Below are positions 1 to 5,016 of a DNA stretch of 10,702 bases, piece after piece. A program made the translations under genes and the position numbers. Under the pieces are notes generated by a model. It did not search any database. It worked only from the letters and a program-made list of their open reading frames with translations, and was not told where the DNA came from. The stretch is taken from assembly GCA_028694545.1 (NCBI GenBank), contig JAQVKV010000032.1, positions 1 through 10,702 on the forward strand, written 5' to 3'. This DNA is from Zavarzinia sp. Lineage in GTDB: Bacteria; Pseudomonadota; Alphaproteobacteria; Zavarziniales; Zavarziniaceae. Position 1 is the stretch's first letter; every line of letters starts with the position of its first letter.

Positions 1-127
1 GGTGCGTCCTTTGGTGGTCACCAACGAAATGCGGGGCCGGGGCCTGACGTTCGATTGGAGCGAGCGCAGCGTCCGGCATTATCTGAGCTTCGCCCATGCG
101 GTGGACCAGGCCGAGACGAACCCGATT
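1..127. repeat. Left copy of 127-bp terminal direct repeat (circle junction)
   Basis: Bases 1-127 are identical to 10576-10702. The most economical reading is an assembler overlap on a circular molecule. The gene running off the right end continues in frame from base 2, and 127 is a common assembly k-mer length. The unit genome would then be 10,575 bp. A biological terminal redundancy is less likely because the repeat lies wholly inside a coding sequence. Confidence 0.9.
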
Positions 128-1879
128 GCCCTGGTAGTCGATCGACCCGAAGACGTGACCGCCGACCTGACCGTGCCGGCGAACGTGCGTCTGCAATTCC
201 TGACTGGCGGCCGGCTGCGAATCGCGGCCGGCGTGACCGTGACGATCGAGTCGCCGGAGCACGTCGAAGCCGATCCAAGGCAACGCATCTTCGAGCCATT
301 GACGGATTTGGTGCTCGACGACGGCGCGGTGGAGTTCGCCGGCGGCGGAGAGGTCTTTCCGGGCTGGTGGGGCGCGGTCTGCGACGGCGTGACCGACGAC
401 GTGGTTCCCATTCAACGCGCGGTCAATTCGGTCGAGGGCCTGGGCGGCGTCTGCCGGCTGGAAGTGGGCACGTACTTTATCAGCGGCGGGGTTCTGCAAC
501 TCAAGAGCAAAACGAGCCTTCGCGGCCGGGGCATGTATGCGACGCGCTTGACGCCGGAGCATAACGGCGAAGCGCTGTCCGGGGCCTGGTCGATTCTGGC
601 GGGCCAAGGGCCGGGGACGCTGACGCGGTGGTATGATATCGGGATCAGCGATCTGTCGATTTACTGCACGGAAAACATTGATCCGGCCGATCCGATCACG
701 CAGCATGGCGTTGTCGGGTTCGAGCGGATCACGGGCGCGTCGGTGCGAAATGTGTATTTCTACAACGGTTCGGCCGGCGTGCAACTGAAGAATTGCGAGC
801 GGTTCGACATCGAAAACATCGTGGCGCAGGACGTGCGCGATTATGTCGTTGCATTCCTCAGCGAAACGCGATACGGGCGCCTCTGTGGCCTGGTCGCGCG
901 CAACGTCGGTGAAGTGCTGGACTTTGGGCCGCTTAACAGCGATATCGTCGCCGGCAACATCGAGGCCGTGGGCAACTATCCCGGACGCGAGGAAGAGGCC
1001 ATCGACTTCGGCGCGCCGACGCGGATTCTGATTCACGACTTCAAGGCGTACGGCGATTGGCGCGTCGGCGTGAATCTCAAATGGGAAAGCGAGCGTTCGC
1101 CGGAGGACTGCACGTTCCAGCGCGTCGAGTTGCGACTGACGAACGAAAATCTGTCGCGAGGGTTTTACATGGTGGGCGCGGCGGCGCCGGAGCCGGAGTT
1201 TAAGGACATTCGCTTCATCGACTGCCACGTGGTCTGCGCGGGTACGAACAACGACAGGGGGGCTATCGGCGGCAACGTCAAGCTGCGAATCGATGGCCTG
1301 ACCATTCAGGGGGGGTACTATTATTCAGCGCGAACGACGATCTTTGGCGATCCTCCGACGTGGATGAAGCGCGTCATTATCGACGGCGCGCAAATCGTCG
1401 GCGATCCGACGAACGCGAGTAGTTGGGGTATCTATCTGTCCGACTGTTTCGCGCCGATTATCCGCAATTGCAAGATCGGGCCGGTCGGGCAAAACGGGAT
1501 CATCCTGCAATATAATTCGACGGACGGTCTGGACGCGACGAACAAGATCATCGGCGCGCAGATCGTGGGCAACACGATCGAGAATCACGGCCAGGCGGGA
1601 TTGGGAATCGCGGTCCGTGTGCGCATCGTGGCCGGATTCGAGACGGGCGAGACGTATAACGCGCTGCGCATTTGCGGCAACCAGATTATCCACGATGATC
1701 GAAACACGGGCGTACGGGCCGGGCGCGAGGGGATACGCGTGGAAAAGGGCGATCTGACGGCGATCGACTACGCCAAGGTCGACGACAACCTTATTTACCG
1801 CATCCCGGTTCCGACGAGCTGGGCCGGCGTGTTCGGCATCAATTCAACGCAGGACAACAACACTACCTTTGCGGCATAA
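1..1879 (+). CDS. Pectate-lyase-type beta-helix receptor-binding spike / depolymerase-like protein
   Basis: Main part of a 626-residue protein whose ATG lies across the join at 10574-10576; base 1 is the G of that ATG. Residues 1-115 form an N-terminal region likely to anchor to the virion. Residues 120-134 (FPGWWGAVCDGVTDD) are the signature opening of the pectate-lyase-3 / phage tailspike beta-helix fold (WWGA.xDGVTDD). They are followed by typical rungs with GTYFISGGVLQL and LRGRG, and the rest is a repetitive parallel beta-helix pattern to the end. Family members bind or cleave host surface polysaccharide. I cannot point to catalytic residues, so enzymatic activity is unproven. The gene is the last large member of the structural operon and follows a two-helix membrane protein and a candidate penton protein, so a vertex spike is the likely role. 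The stop at 1877-1879 is followed by an AAGGAG site for the next gene. Confidence 0.85.
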   Translation, partial: VRPLVVTNEMRGRGLTFDWSERSVRHYLSFAHAVDQAETNPIALVVDRPEDVTADLTVPANVRLQFLTGGRLRIAAGVTVTIESPEHVEADPRQRIFEPLTDLVLDDGAVEFAGGGEVFPGWWGAVCDGVTDDVVPIQRAVNSVEGLGGVCRLEVGTYFISGGVLQLKSKTSLRGRGMYATRLTPEHNGEALSGAWSILAGQGPGTLTRWYDIGISDLSIYCTENIDPADPITQHGVVGFERITGASVRNVYFYNGSAGVQLKNCERFDIENIVAQDVRDYVVAFLSETRYGRLCGLVARNVGEVLDFGPLNSDIVAGNIEAVGNYPGREEEAIDFGAPTRILIHDFKAYGDWRVGVNLKWESERSPEDCTFQRVELRLTNENLSRGFYMVGAAAPEPEFKDIRFIDCHVVCAGTNNDRGAIGGNVKLRIDGLTIQGGYYYSARTTIFGDPPTWMKRVIIDGAQIVGDPTNASSWGIYLSDCFAPIIRNCKIGPVGQNGIILQYNSTDGLDATNKIIGAQIVGNTIENHGQAGLGIAVRVRIVAGFETGETYNALRICGNQIIHDDRNTGVRAGREGIRVEKGDLTAIDYAKVDDNLIYRIPVPTSWAGVFGINSTQDNNTTFAA

Positions 1880-1891
1880 GGAGAGCGAAGC

Positions 1892-2008
1892 ATGGCACGA
1901 AAAACATTCAAGAAAAAGACGACAGCGAGGAAGGCGGCCGGCAAGGGCGCCAGTGTGTACAAGGTCAAGGGCGGATACCGGATCAGTCGCAAGCGGCGGA
2001 AACGCTGA
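1892..2008 (+). CDS. Very basic 38-aa peptide, likely nucleic-acid-binding virion component
   Basis: The ATG at 1892 sits 8 nt after GGAG (1880-1883), and the gene follows the spike after 12 bases. The product is 38 residues, with about 17 Lys/Arg and no Asp/Glu. It has a basic head (FKKKT, TARKAAGKG), a short YKVKGGYRI centre and a polybasic tail (SRKRRKR). In size and charge it resembles genome-condensing virion peptides such as the microvirus J protein and the basic peptides of other small phages, although I see no clear homology. Inference: it neutralises packaged DNA or tethers it to the capsid or membrane. A basic ribosomal-protein-like peptide is an alternative, but the position within the structural operon argues against that. 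Confidence 0.7.
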   Translation: MARKTFKKKTTARKAAGKGASVYKVKGGYRISRKRRKR

Positions 2009-2034
2009 TTCGGGGGTGTTACGGGTCGGACCGG

Positions 2035-2048
2035 GGGCCGATCGGCCC
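2035..2048. repeat. 14-bp perfect palindrome in an intergenic gap
   Basis: GGGCCGATCGGCCC is a perfect palindrome centred between 2041 and 2042. It lies in the 83-base gap between the basic peptide and the lipoprotein gene. It contains the CGATCG core that recurs through this genome. No T-run follows, so it is not a classical terminator. Confidence 0.6.
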
Positions 2049-2091
2049 TGAGATCGAGCCAGGCGCAACGAAAGAAAGAGGGAAATGGACC

Positions 2092-2478
2092 ATGAAACGA
2101 TTTGGGATCATTTGGGGCCTTGTCTGCCTTGCGGCTATGTTCGCCGGCGGCTGCAACGAAGCGCAACGGGAAACCGTCGATCGGTGGGCGCCGACGGCCG
2201 AACAAGTCGGCCAGGCGGCCGGGGAGTTCGCCGGCAGCGAGACCGGATCGACGCTGCTGGGGCCCGACGTGAGCTTCTGGGGTTCGCTTGGTGGTCTGAG
2301 CGTAGCGGCGCTGGCGGCGATCTGGCAGACGATCCGGCGAAAAGAGGCGGTGACGACCCTGAGCGCAGTGACCAAAGCCGTCAAGAAGGCCGGGCCGGGT
2401 CATGCTGAGGCGATCAAGGGCTTGGTTACGGTGGACGCCGGCGGGGCCGCCCTGATCGAGAAGGCCAAGCGGGCCTAA
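2092..2478 (+). CDS. Predicted lipoprotein with an additional transmembrane segment
   Basis: The ATG at 2092 lies 9 nt after GAGGG (2078-2082); the out-of-frame ATG at 2085 is too close to that site. The 128-residue product begins MKRF, then a hydrophobic stretch and a lipobox AGGC, with Cys21 as the predicted acylated residue after signal peptidase II cleavage. A second hydrophobic segment spans about residues 62-80 and is followed by IRRKE. The C-terminal third is helical and rich in Ala and Lys. This suggests a membrane-anchored lipoprotein of the virion membrane or host envelope. It opens a run of four small genes, three of them predicted membrane proteins. A role in lysis (outer spanin-like) or as an internal-membrane component is possible. 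I do not recognise a named family. Confidence 0.75.
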   Translation: MKRFGIIWGLVCLAAMFAGGCNEAQRETVDRWAPTAEQVGQAAGEFAGSETGSTLLGPDVSFWGSLGGLSVAALAAIWQTIRRKEAVTTLSAVTKAVKKAGPGHAEAIKGLVTVDAGGAALIEKAKRA

Positions 2479-2505
2479 AGCAAACGGCAACGAGACAAGC
2501 CATAT

Positions 2506-2535
2506 CCGCCGCCGATCGGCGCCGATCGCCGGCGG
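2506..2535. repeat. 30-bp near-perfect palindrome
   Basis: The two 15-base arms are complementary at 14 positions; the only mismatch is 2512/2529 (C opposite C). The centre is GGCGCC between 2520 and 2521. Both arms carry CCGATCG-type cores. It lies in the 79-base gap after the lipoprotein gene. There is no downstream T-run, so it may be an RNA hairpin that protects or cuts the transcript, a protein-binding site, or a recombination or resolution site. I cannot choose among these. Confidence 0.65.
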
Positions 2536-2557
2536 CAATGGCCTATTGGGTAGCCAT

Positions 2558-2698
2558 ATGACGATCAACGTAGCGAGCAAGACGACGTGGTGGATCATCG
2601 GGGCGGCCGTGCTCTATTTCCTGTATGTCCGGGGCGGCGTTCCTGCCGGCCGGGGCCAGGCGATCGAGACGGATGGACCCTGGGGCGTGGTGTCCTAG
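2558..2698 (+). CDS. 46-aa single-helix membrane protein
   Basis: A short gene starting at the ATG at 2558. No strong Shine-Dalgarno site is visible; GGG at about 2548-2550 is the best candidate. The product has a short N-terminus (MTINVASKTT), one strong transmembrane stretch (about residues 11-24, WWIIGAAVLYFLYV), then RGG and a hydrophilic tail with GQAIETDG. Its TAG stop shares a base with the GTG start of the next gene, which implies translational coupling. The small size and single helix would suit either an internal-membrane protein or a pinholin-like lysis protein. No family is recognised. Confidence 0.6.
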   Translation: MTINVASKTTWWIIGAAVLYFLYVRGGVPAGRGQAIETDGPWGVVS

Positions 2699-2919
2699 TG
2701 GCGGCGTGGTTCAAGAACCAGATCGGCGTGGTCGTGACCGTCCTGGGCCTGTTTGCGGCCGTCGTGGCGGGTTACAGTCGCCTGGAAACGCAACAGGCGG
2801 CCTTATGCCAGGCGGTGGAGCGCAAGGCCGATAAGGAAGCGGTGACGCGGGAAATGGACCACATACACGCGGCCTTGGAGCGGATCGAGAACAAGCTGGA
2901 CCAGATGGGGGGCCGATGA
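2698..2919 (+). CDS. 73-aa membrane protein with a coiled-coil tail (spanin- or holin-associated-like)
   Basis: I chose the GTG at 2698 because it overlaps the previous TAG by one base and places the hydrophobic segment at the N-terminus. An in-frame upstream start at 2587 would overlap most of the preceding gene. The product has WFKNQ, a transmembrane helix at about residues 9-25, then a heptad-like charged helix over about 29-70 (ERKADKEAV, HIHAALERIENKLDQM). An N-terminal anchor followed by a coiled coil matches inner-membrane spanins and other small phage membrane proteins. With a lipoprotein gene two genes upstream, an inner/outer spanin pair is a reasonable inference, though the proteins are also compatible with virion-membrane roles. 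The next gene overlaps by ATGA. Confidence 0.7.
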   Translation: MAAWFKNQIGVVVTVLGLFAAVVAGYSRLETQQAALCQAVERKADKEAVTREMDHIHAALERIENKLDQMGGR

Positions 2920-3134
2920 TGGGTATGGATATGCTGGCCATGGCGCTGAGACTCAAAGGCATCGAGGACGCCGACGTGCGGATCGACGCCAAGGCGGGCG
3001 CCATGCTGATCGAGTACATGCAACACGGCCGCCGGGTCCGGGCCGTCTTGACGTTCGAGGACATCGAGACGTGGTGCCGTGAAAACCTTCCCGCCATGCC
3101 GGCGGAAACCTCCACCGAAGTGCCTTCCGAGTAA
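2916..3134 (+). CDS. 72-aa hypothetical protein, last gene of the structural operon
   Basis: The ATG at 2916 overlaps the preceding TGA (ATGA). A second in-frame ATG at 2919 and another at 2925 are alternative starts. The product has a Met-rich head, a compact alpha/beta-looking centre with ADVRIDAKAGAMLIEYM and RRVRAVLTFEDIETW, and a Pro/Thr/Glu-rich tail. No membrane segment and no recognised family. The stop at 3132-3134 is immediately followed by the control region. A reverse-strand reading frame also covers this stretch, but the forward frame is supported by the tight overlap and the shared direction of all neighbours. Confidence 0.6.
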   Translation: MMGMDMLAMALRLKGIEDADVRIDAKAGAMLIEYMQHGRRVRAVLTFEDIETWCRENLPAMPAETSTEVPSE

Positions 3135-3174
3135 TTCCTTCCGGTATATTCTCAATTGGTACAGCCTTTGCGAC

Positions 3175-3203
3175 TTGACGGGCCGGAGTGGCGCCGGTAG
3201 ACT
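3175..3203 (+). promoter_or_regulatory. Sigma70-like promoter P1
   Basis: TTGACG (3175-3180), a 17-base spacer, then TAGACT (3198-3203). Transcription would start near 3210, about 235 bases ahead of the regulator gene, and the RNA would carry all three stem-loops of the control region. It may drive a structured leader or a separate small RNA. Confidence 0.6.
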
Positions 3204-3217
3204 GTTGGGAGCGGCGG

Positions 3218-3252
3218 CGGAATCGCCAGCCAACGGCGAGCAGGCGATTCCG
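3218..3252 (+). other. Stem-loop 1 of the control region
   Basis: CGGAATCGCC (3218-3227) pairs perfectly with GGCGATTCCG (3243-3252) across a 15-base loop. This 10-bp stem lies just downstream of the predicted P1 start site. It is not followed by a T-run. Confidence 0.6.
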
Positions 3253-3284
3253 GGCGCCCTGGCGGCCGCCCTGGACCATGCGGA

Positions 3285-3302
3285 CGCGCCCTGGCGGGCG
3301 CG
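3285..3302 (+). other. Stem-loop 2 of the control region
   Basis: CGCGCCC (3285-3291) pairs with GGGCGCG (3296-3302) around a four-base TGGC loop. An outer GGAC (3273-3276) can also pair with GTCC (3307-3310). Confidence 0.55.
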
Positions 3303-3313
3303 GGATGTCCAAG

Positions 3314-3329
3314 GCCGGCTATCGCCGGC
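3314..3329 (+). other. Stem-loop 3 of the control region
   Basis: Two GCCGGC hexamers (3314-3319 and 3324-3329) are separated by TATC and can form a 6-bp stem with a 4-base loop. It is short and GC-only, so chance formation in GC-rich DNA is possible. Confidence 0.4.
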
Positions 3330-3346
3330 GGGGCGCGGATCAAGAG

Positions 3347-3368
3347 TTGACGCGGCGGCCGGCCGCCG
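3347..3368. promoter_or_regulatory. TTGACG box followed by a 16-bp perfect palindrome
   Basis: TTGACG (3347-3352) is followed directly by CGGCGGCCGGCCGCCG (3353-3368), a perfect 16-bp palindrome. At the 17-base spacing the -10 position reads CGAGCG, so this is not a convincing promoter. It may be a protein-binding site. Confidence 0.4.
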
Positions 3369-3388
3369 GCGAGCGGGATGGAAAATTC

Positions 3389-3403
3389 CTAAGAAAATCT
3401 TAG
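3389..3403. promoter_or_regulatory. AT-rich inverted repeat, candidate operator
   Basis: CTAAGA-AAA-TCTTAG (3389-3403) is a perfect inverted repeat with a 3-base centre. A wider, imperfectly spaced pair GGAAA (3380-3384) and TTTCC (3405-3409) flanks it. It ends 8 bases before the -35 box of the promoter for the ribbon-helix-helix gene, a normal place for an autoregulatory operator. It is also the most AT-rich stretch of the control region and could serve as an unwinding element. Confidence 0.55.
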
Positions 3404-3411
3404 ATTTCCCC

Positions 3412-3440
3412 TTGACGCCGGCCAGAAGATCGCGTAGGGT
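3412..3440 (+). promoter_or_regulatory. Sigma70-like promoter P2 for the first operon
   Basis: TTGACG (3412-3417), a 17-base spacer, then TAGGGT (3435-3440). The expected start site (about 7 bases after the -10) falls at or beside the ATG at 3447. The resulting mRNA would be leaderless or nearly so, which fits the absence of a Shine-Dalgarno site before this gene. Confidence 0.65.
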
Positions 3441-3446
3441 TTGAGC

Positions 3447-3614
3447 ATGGCAAGCTACAAACCAGTCAAGAGCGTTTCGTTGCACGCGGACACCAGCGGC
3501 CAGGATCGCCGGATTCTGGACGCGGCCAACAAAAAGGCCGCCGATCGGGACGAACCCGTGGGCGCCCTGGTGCGTCGTCTGCTGGAAACCGCCTTGAAGA
3601 TCGGGAGGGGATGA
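3447..3614 (+). CDS. Ribbon-helix-helix (CopG/Arc-type) DNA-binding protein
   Basis: A 55-residue protein from the ATG at 3447, below the usual gene-calling length but well supported. It has the ribbon-helix-helix layout: a basic N-terminus and beta strand (KPVKSVSLHAD), a first helix (about 19-33, QDRRILDAANKKAAD), a turn (RDEPVG) and a second helix (about 39-51, GALVRRLLETAL). Proteins of this family bind DNA as dimers through the strand. It is the first gene after promoter P2 and lies 43 bases from an AT-rich inverted repeat, so autorepression and control of the first operon (possibly replication or copy number, as for CopG) are likely. There is no Shine-Dalgarno site; the ATG sits at the predicted transcription start. 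The gene ends TGATG, overlapping the next start by one base. Confidence 0.75.
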   Translation: MASYKPVKSVSLHADTSGQDRRILDAANKKAADRDEPVGALVRRLLETALKIGRG

Positions 3615-3724
3615 TGGACACATTGCTTAAGATGCTGGTCGAAGCGGAATCGCAAGCCGAACGCGCGGAGATCGCCGAGGCGATACGCCAGTTGGCAGCG
3701 ACCGACGACCATCTCGCCTTGTAA
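3614..3724 (+). CDS. 36-aa helical peptide, unknown function
   Basis: The ATG at 3614 shares a base with the stop of the regulator gene, and GGGAGGGG (3603-3610) lies 3 bases upstream of that ATG, a short but usable spacing. The peptide MDTLLKMLVEAESQAERAE... is predicted to be a single amphipathic acidic helix ending DDHLAL. It could be a partner of the preceding regulator, or simply a coupling peptide. Support comes from the tight overlap and clean composition; no family is recognised. Confidence 0.45.
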   Translation: MDTLLKMLVEAESQAERAEIAEAIRQLAATDDHLAL

Positions 3725-3752
3725 AGTATGCGGCATAAACGGAGTGACGCAA

Positions 3753-4208
3753 ATGGCAAGGGAATTGGTCGAAGTCAAGAGCGGGTACGCGGATCGGCTG
3801 GTCAAAGACCCGCGCTTCGAGACGGTAGGATCGGGCAATGATGGGACATCCCGCCGGCGGCGGGCGTTCATCTTTCGATGGCCAGGCGATCGCATCGAAG
3901 GTGAGCTAATCGCCGGGCCGATCACGAACACGCGGCGGAACGCCAGCTATATCATCGACGTGGGCGGCGAGGAGGTTGAATTCTACGGCAACAAGCAATT
4001 GCACGCGATCCTGCCCGAGCTGCGCGGCAAGTGGATTCGGATCGAATACGTCGGCTGGCAGCGGCTTCCGCGCTGCGCGAAGCCGCGAAAGGTCTATCGC
4101 GTGTGGGAAGTCAAGGGCCTGGGCCTGCTGGCGCCGTCGGGCCTGGACGAAAAGACGACGGGCCTGCATCCGGATAAAGTCCGGAGCGTGCCGGAGTACT
4201 GCCAATGA
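3753..4208 (+). CDS. OB-fold-like protein, possible single-stranded-DNA-binding role
   Basis: I chose the ATG at 3753 because GGAG (3741-3744) lies 8 bases upstream; the in-frame GTG at 3744 overlaps that site. The 151-residue product shows a strand order that fits an OB barrel: IEGELIAG (about 48-55), SYIIDV (65-70), EEVEFYG (73-79), a helix NKQLHAILPEL (80-90), KWIRIEYVGW (93-102) and KVYRVWEV (113-120). The helix between strands three and four is the classic OB topology, and similar phage proteins are often annotated as SSB-like. The N-terminus carries RRRR and the C-terminus is a loosely structured tail. It sits right after the regulator, where early replication genes usually lie. Function as an SSB is inference from pattern only. 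Confidence 0.55.
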   Translation: MARELVEVKSGYADRLVKDPRFETVGSGNDGTSRRRRAFIFRWPGDRIEGELIAGPITNTRRNASYIIDVGGEEVEFYGNKQLHAILPELRGKWIRIEYVGWQRLPRCAKPRKVYRVWEVKGLGLLAPSGLDEKTTGLHPDKVRSVPEYCQ

Positions 4209-4429
4209 AAATCCGGATTATCAAGATCATCCCGGTGCGCGTGGCGTTCGGCCTGACAGTTGGCGAGATTGTCCAGACGATCAAGCCGCCACCAGAAAGA
4301 CATCACCAGGAAACGTGGGTTTTGGGGAAGAACGGTCAACCAGTGCGATTGTTGCCGCACGAATACGAACGTGTCATAGAAGAGGACAAAGGAGATCGCA
4401 ATGGGATCGCAGGACACCGAGACGAATGA
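4205..4429 (+). CDS. 74-aa small beta-rich hypothetical protein
   Basis: The ATG at 4205 overlaps the previous TGA (ATGA), with GGAG (4193-4196) 8 bases upstream. The product starts with a strand MKIRIIKIIP, then VGEIVQTI, then ETWVLGKNGQPVRLLPHEYE. It resembles short phage proteins with a compact SH3-like beta barrel (a strand, a GLTVGEI turn, then W-G-GQPV-L-PHE). The biochemical role of those proteins is not established. It overlaps the next gene by 29 bases, so its basic tail (DKGDRNGIAGHRDE) is encoded in DNA shared with that gene's start. Confidence 0.6.
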   Translation: MKIRIIKIIPVRVAFGLTVGEIVQTIKPPPERHHQETWVLGKNGQPVRLLPHEYERVIEEDKGDRNGIAGHRDE

Positions 4430-4721
4430 GGTAGAATTGGCGCGTGAGAAGTGGCGAAACGCCGAACGCATGCGCACGCTGACGGCGGACCTGGCTACGG
4501 TGCGGAATCGGCTACTGGCGGCGGTGACGAGGAACGAACCGGGCAACAAGTTCAACGTGGCAGTGCGGGCGCCGGGCACGGTCTTCGATATCACAGACCC
4601 CGAGATCGACGAGGCCGTCGTGCCGATCGTGCTGAAAATGTGGACAGGGCAGGCAGAAGACTTGGAAGCGCGATTGCGCGAGCTATTGGGAGTGGGCCAG
4701 GATGGCGAAGACGAAAGTTGA
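4401..4721 (+). CDS. 106-aa hypothetical protein with helical ends
   Basis: The ATG at 4401 follows AAAGGAG (4388-4394) by 6 bases. The product has a charged helical N-terminus (about 8-42, VELAREKWRNAERMRTL), a short central part with a beta look (NKFNVAVRAPGTVFDITDPE, 49-68), a helix EAVVPIVLKMW and an acidic helical tail. No transmembrane segment and no cysteines. I do not recognise the family. It lies in the early block, with 20 to 30-base overlaps on both sides that suggest co-translation. Confidence 0.6.
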   Translation: MGSQDTETNEVELAREKWRNAERMRTLTADLATVRNRLLAAVTRNEPGNKFNVAVRAPGTVFDITDPEIDEAVVPIVLKMWTGQAEDLEARLRELLGVGQDGEDES

Positions 4722-5016
4722 ATGTCCGATGTGCGGGGAACCCGCCGAGCGGATCGAGAAGAATGGCCAGGTTTTCGTTCTCTGCGAAGCGGAAGACGCG
4801 ATCTATGCCATGACGCCAACGGGGGCGAAGGTGAAACAGCGCGGCCGGCTGGCGGAGATCGAACGGCGCCTGAACGCGCTGGAGGGCAAGCCGGAAGGCA
4901 AGAGCGAACCACAAGAGGAACCCGACGACAAGGACGAAACGAATGACGGCAAAGAAGACGAAGAAGAAGACGACGAAGCGGGCTTCGAGATCGAATTCGG
5001 CTTCGGCGAAGACTGA
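4702..5016 (+). CDS. Zinc-ribbon-like protein with a strongly acidic tail
   Basis: The ATG at 4702 follows GGGAG (4688-4692) and overlaps the preceding gene by 20 bases. Residues 6-30 hold VECPMCGEP and later FVLCEAED: a CxxC pair (Cys8, Cys11) plus Cys28, half to three quarters of a zinc ribbon. No fourth Cys or His is obvious, so metal binding may be lost or use Asp/Glu. Residues 49-63 form a short coiled coil (RLAEIERRLNALEG). Residues 70-104 are almost all acidic (DEEEDDE), ending in GFEIEFGFGED, a tail like those of proteins that dock on SSB partners or mimic DNA. The tail is encoded in DNA shared with the basic head of the next gene. Confidence 0.6.
   Translation: MAKTKVECPMCGEPAERIEKNGQVFVLCEAEDAIYAMTPTGAKVKQRGRLAEIERRLNALEGKPEGKSEPQEEPDDKDETNDGKEDEEEDDEAGFEIEFGFGED

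Larger units (their letters stand above)
3135..3446. other. Non-coding control region; candidate origin and regulatory hub
   Basis: The largest gene-free stretch of the genome (about 312 bases). It contains in order: a short AT-rich part (GGTATATTCTCAATTGG, 3143-3159), a promoter (3175-3203), three stem-loops (3218-3252, 3285-3302, 3314-3329), a TTGACG followed by a 16-bp palindrome (3347-3368), an AT-rich inverted repeat (3389-3403) and a second promoter that runs up to the regulator gene. Forward reading frames across it have no good ribosome site and look unlike the neighbouring proteins. Secondary structure next to an AT-rich tract is typical of replication origins in small circular replicons. 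No iterons or nicking-site motif were recognised, so the origin role is inference. Confidence 0.6.

Noticed and set aside
1686..1694. DnaA-box-like TTATCCACG
   Set aside because: One mismatch from the consensus, a single copy, and inside the spike coding sequence with no AT-rich element nearby; likely chance.
1892..2008. Microvirus affiliation based on the J-like basic peptide
   Set aside because: No microvirus VP1, VP2 or VP4 replication protein is present, and the genome is about twice the usual size.
1795..2598. 267-codon open frame on the minus strand
   Set aside because: Runs against the basic peptide, lipoprotein and membrane genes; Pro/Arg/Leu-rich shadow product.
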